Shown here in pieces: positions 14,280 to 15,413 of a DNA stretch of 15,413 nt. Source of the stretch: an uncultured Selenomonadales bacterium (GTDB lineage: Bacteria; Bacillota; Negativicutes; Selenomonadales; Selenomonadaceae). The position numbers and the translations under genes were made by a program. The notes under the pieces were generated by a model. That model did no database searches. It saw only the letters and a program-made list of their open reading frames with translations, and was not told the DNA's origin. The first letter of the stretch is position 1; each line of letters opens with the position of its first letter. Location: NCBI GenBank assembly GCA_937910665.1, contig CALEPR010000088.1:1-15413 (forward strand), read 5' to 3'.

Positions 14280-15065
14280 GCCGTGATGCTGGTGCCGTGT
14301 TTGCCGTCGATGGCGTCTGCCTTGGTGATGATGACGCGTGTCACGCCTGCCTTCACCGCTTCGAGGGCGTTCTCAATCTTTGGAATCATGCCGCCGCTGA
14401 CCGTGCCGTCGGCTTTCAACTGCTCAAAACTCTCGGCATTGATGTGAGCGATGACCGAAGCCTCGTCGTCGGGGTCGGTCAGCACGCCCGCGTGTTCGAA
14501 ACTGTAGATGAGGATCACATCATAATAGGGAGCCAGAGCCTTGGCGGTCTCGCCGGCGATGGTGTCGGCATTGGTGTTGAGCAGGTTGCCCTGTCCGTCG
14601 TGGGTGAGGGGAGCCATCACCGGCACCACCCCTTCGTCGATGAGCGTGGCGAGCATCTGTCCGTCGCACTTGTCCACATCGCCCACGAAGCCGAAGTCCA
14701 CCATCTGCTCCGTGCCGTCCTCCATCTTCACCTTCTTCAGCGGGCGGCGGTGCGAACGCATCACGTTCATATCGGCACCTGTCAAGCCGAGGGCGTTGCT
14801 GCAGACGAGCCACGATGTTTTTGTTCACCAGCCCGCCATACACCATGGTGACCACTCGCAGCATCTCCGCGTCCGTCACTCGGCGACCGCCAATCATCGT
14901 GCTCTCGATGCCCAGCCCCGCAGCCACCTTCGTTGCCGAGCGTCCGCCACCGTGCACCAGCACTTTCTTTCCTTCAATGGCGGAGAAGTCCTTCAGGAGT
15001 TGCTGGAGGCTCTCTTCGTCCTCCACAATCTTCCCGCCCACTTTCACTACTGTCAGTTGATTCAT
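14276..15065 (-). pseudogene. argB: Acetylglutamate kinase, frameshifted
   Basis: Phosphorylates N-acetylglutamate (N-succinylglutamate in some Bacteroidota) in the second step of arginine synthesis. The N-terminal part in frame from ATG 15065 shows TVVKVGGKIVEDEE, KKVLVHGGGRSATK, IGGRRVTDAEMLRVVTMVYG and NKNIVARLQ. The rest, NALGLTGADMNVMRSHRRPL, MAPLTHDGQGNLLNTNADTI and GTVSGGMIPKIENALEA, is in the next frame, entered at about 14798. Family members have about four more residues between ARLQ and NALGL, so the data fit a net loss of about 11 nt beside a ctgcag site. Sequencing or assembly error seems at least as likely as a true pseudogene, since both halves are well conserved. The stop overlaps the sigma-factor start by 4 nt. 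No DNA upstream of 15065 looks like a clear Bacteroidota promoter (TTTG / TAnnTTTG). Confidence 0.9.
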
Positions 15066-15121
15066 GTCTCTATACGCTAAATGTTAACTTCTATACGATT
15101 ATCTTTTTCATTTCTTACCTC

Positions 15122-15413
15122 TCAACGAATACTTGCCACCACATACTCCGACTGGGTGCCGATACGGAACTTTCCGCCCCAAATGCCGAGTCCTGACGAC
15201 ACGTAATACTGGGTGTTGCCCCGCTGATGCCTGCCCCACGAGCACTCATAGATGGCATCGGTTATCCACGAGGCGGGCCACACCTGTCCGCGATGCGTAT
15301 GCCCGCTCAACTGGAAGTCGATGCCCGCCTTCTCGCTCTGTTCGAGGTGGTAAGGCTGATGGTCGAGCAGGATGGAGTATTTGGAGGTGTCCACTTGTGC
15401 CACCAGGTCCTTT
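15122..15413 (-). CDS. Metallophosphoesterase, C-terminal part (cut by window edge)
   Basis: The last 96 or so residues of a calcineurin-like metallophosphoesterase of the YkuE/YaeI type (membrane-anchored or periplasmic phosphohydrolases, some acting on lipid precursors). Visible are the metal-binding ILLDHQP, then FQLSGHTHRGQVWP (the GHTH metal ligands, with R where G is usual) and the C-terminal signature YYVSSGLGIWGGKFRIGTQSEYV. The frame is open to the window end (KDLVAQVD...), so the N-terminal half, including any membrane anchor and the first metal motifs, lies outside. It is on the same strand as argB and 56 nt upstream of it. The GC-rich composition matches argB. Confidence 0.88.
   Translation of the reverse strand, partial: KDLVAQVDTSKYSILLDHQPYHLEQSEKAGIDFQLSGHTHRGQVWPASWITDAIYECSWGRHQRGNTQYYVSSGLGIWGGKFRIGTQSEYVVASIR

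Noticed and set aside
14297..15080. Long plus-strand reading frames opposite argB
   Set aside because: They are shadows of a GC-rich gene; the minus strand has clear ArgB homology.

Overview
This 15.4 kb window is almost certainly a mosaic: pieces of at least three genomes joined end to end, most simply explained by metagenomic mis-assembly. Segment A (about 1-319) is moderately GC-rich and carries a complete small hydrogenase-system regulator of the TM1266 family. Segment B (about 320-13790) is AT-rich, full of A-tract/T-tract runs and uses many TTG starts. Its gene content (branched-chain amino acid ABC transporter, DcuB-type C4-dicarboxylate antiporter, phenylacetate-CoA ligase with an ACT protein, GspC/PilP-like protein beside efp) suggests an anaerobic, probably fumarate- or succinate-handling Firmicute, perhaps of the Negativicutes/Selenomonadales. 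That placement is inference. Segment C (about 13797-15413) is Bacteroidota-like (Prevotella-type): an ECF sigma factor, argB and a metallophosphoesterase, mostly around 60% GC, but with a 38% GC stretch at its left edge that may be a fourth source.

Segment B, left to right. The 3' end of livM and complete livG (no livF follows) are succeeded by a frameshifted cinA-C/pncC. Then come uvrA (short, lacking most of the insertion domain), a single-pass GspC/PilP-like protein, efp, a small coiled-coil protein of unknown function, upp, ilvD and a class I/II aminotransferase. All of these are on the + strand. A 355-bp gene-free interval (10046-10400) separates this run from a convergent minus-strand pair (paaK followed by an ACT-domain gene). 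The interval holds a 16-bp inverted repeat and three tandem copies of a roughly 78-bp unit, each with a bidirectional terminator-like hairpin. Divergent from paaK is dcuB, preceded by a perfect GTGA-N6-TCAC operator and closed by a strong hairpin terminator just before the right-hand junction.

Segment C is all on the minus strand and reads, in transcription order, metallophosphoesterase (cut by the window edge), argB (frameshifted in this sequence) and an ECF sigma factor whose start overlaps the argB stop by 4 nt. The sigma reading frame then runs through the junction into segment B.

Functional threads within segment B are amino-acid metabolism (Liv uptake, IlvD in branched-chain synthesis, aminotransferase, PaaK plus ACT for aryl-acid CoA activation), C4-dicarboxylate exchange (DcuB), and housekeeping (UvrA repair, EF-P translation rescue, Upp uracil salvage). 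No CRISPR array, tRNA, rRNA, IS element or phage gene was seen. The observations most worth follow-up are the UvrA without its insertion domain, the terminator-repeat array, and the operator in front of dcuB.
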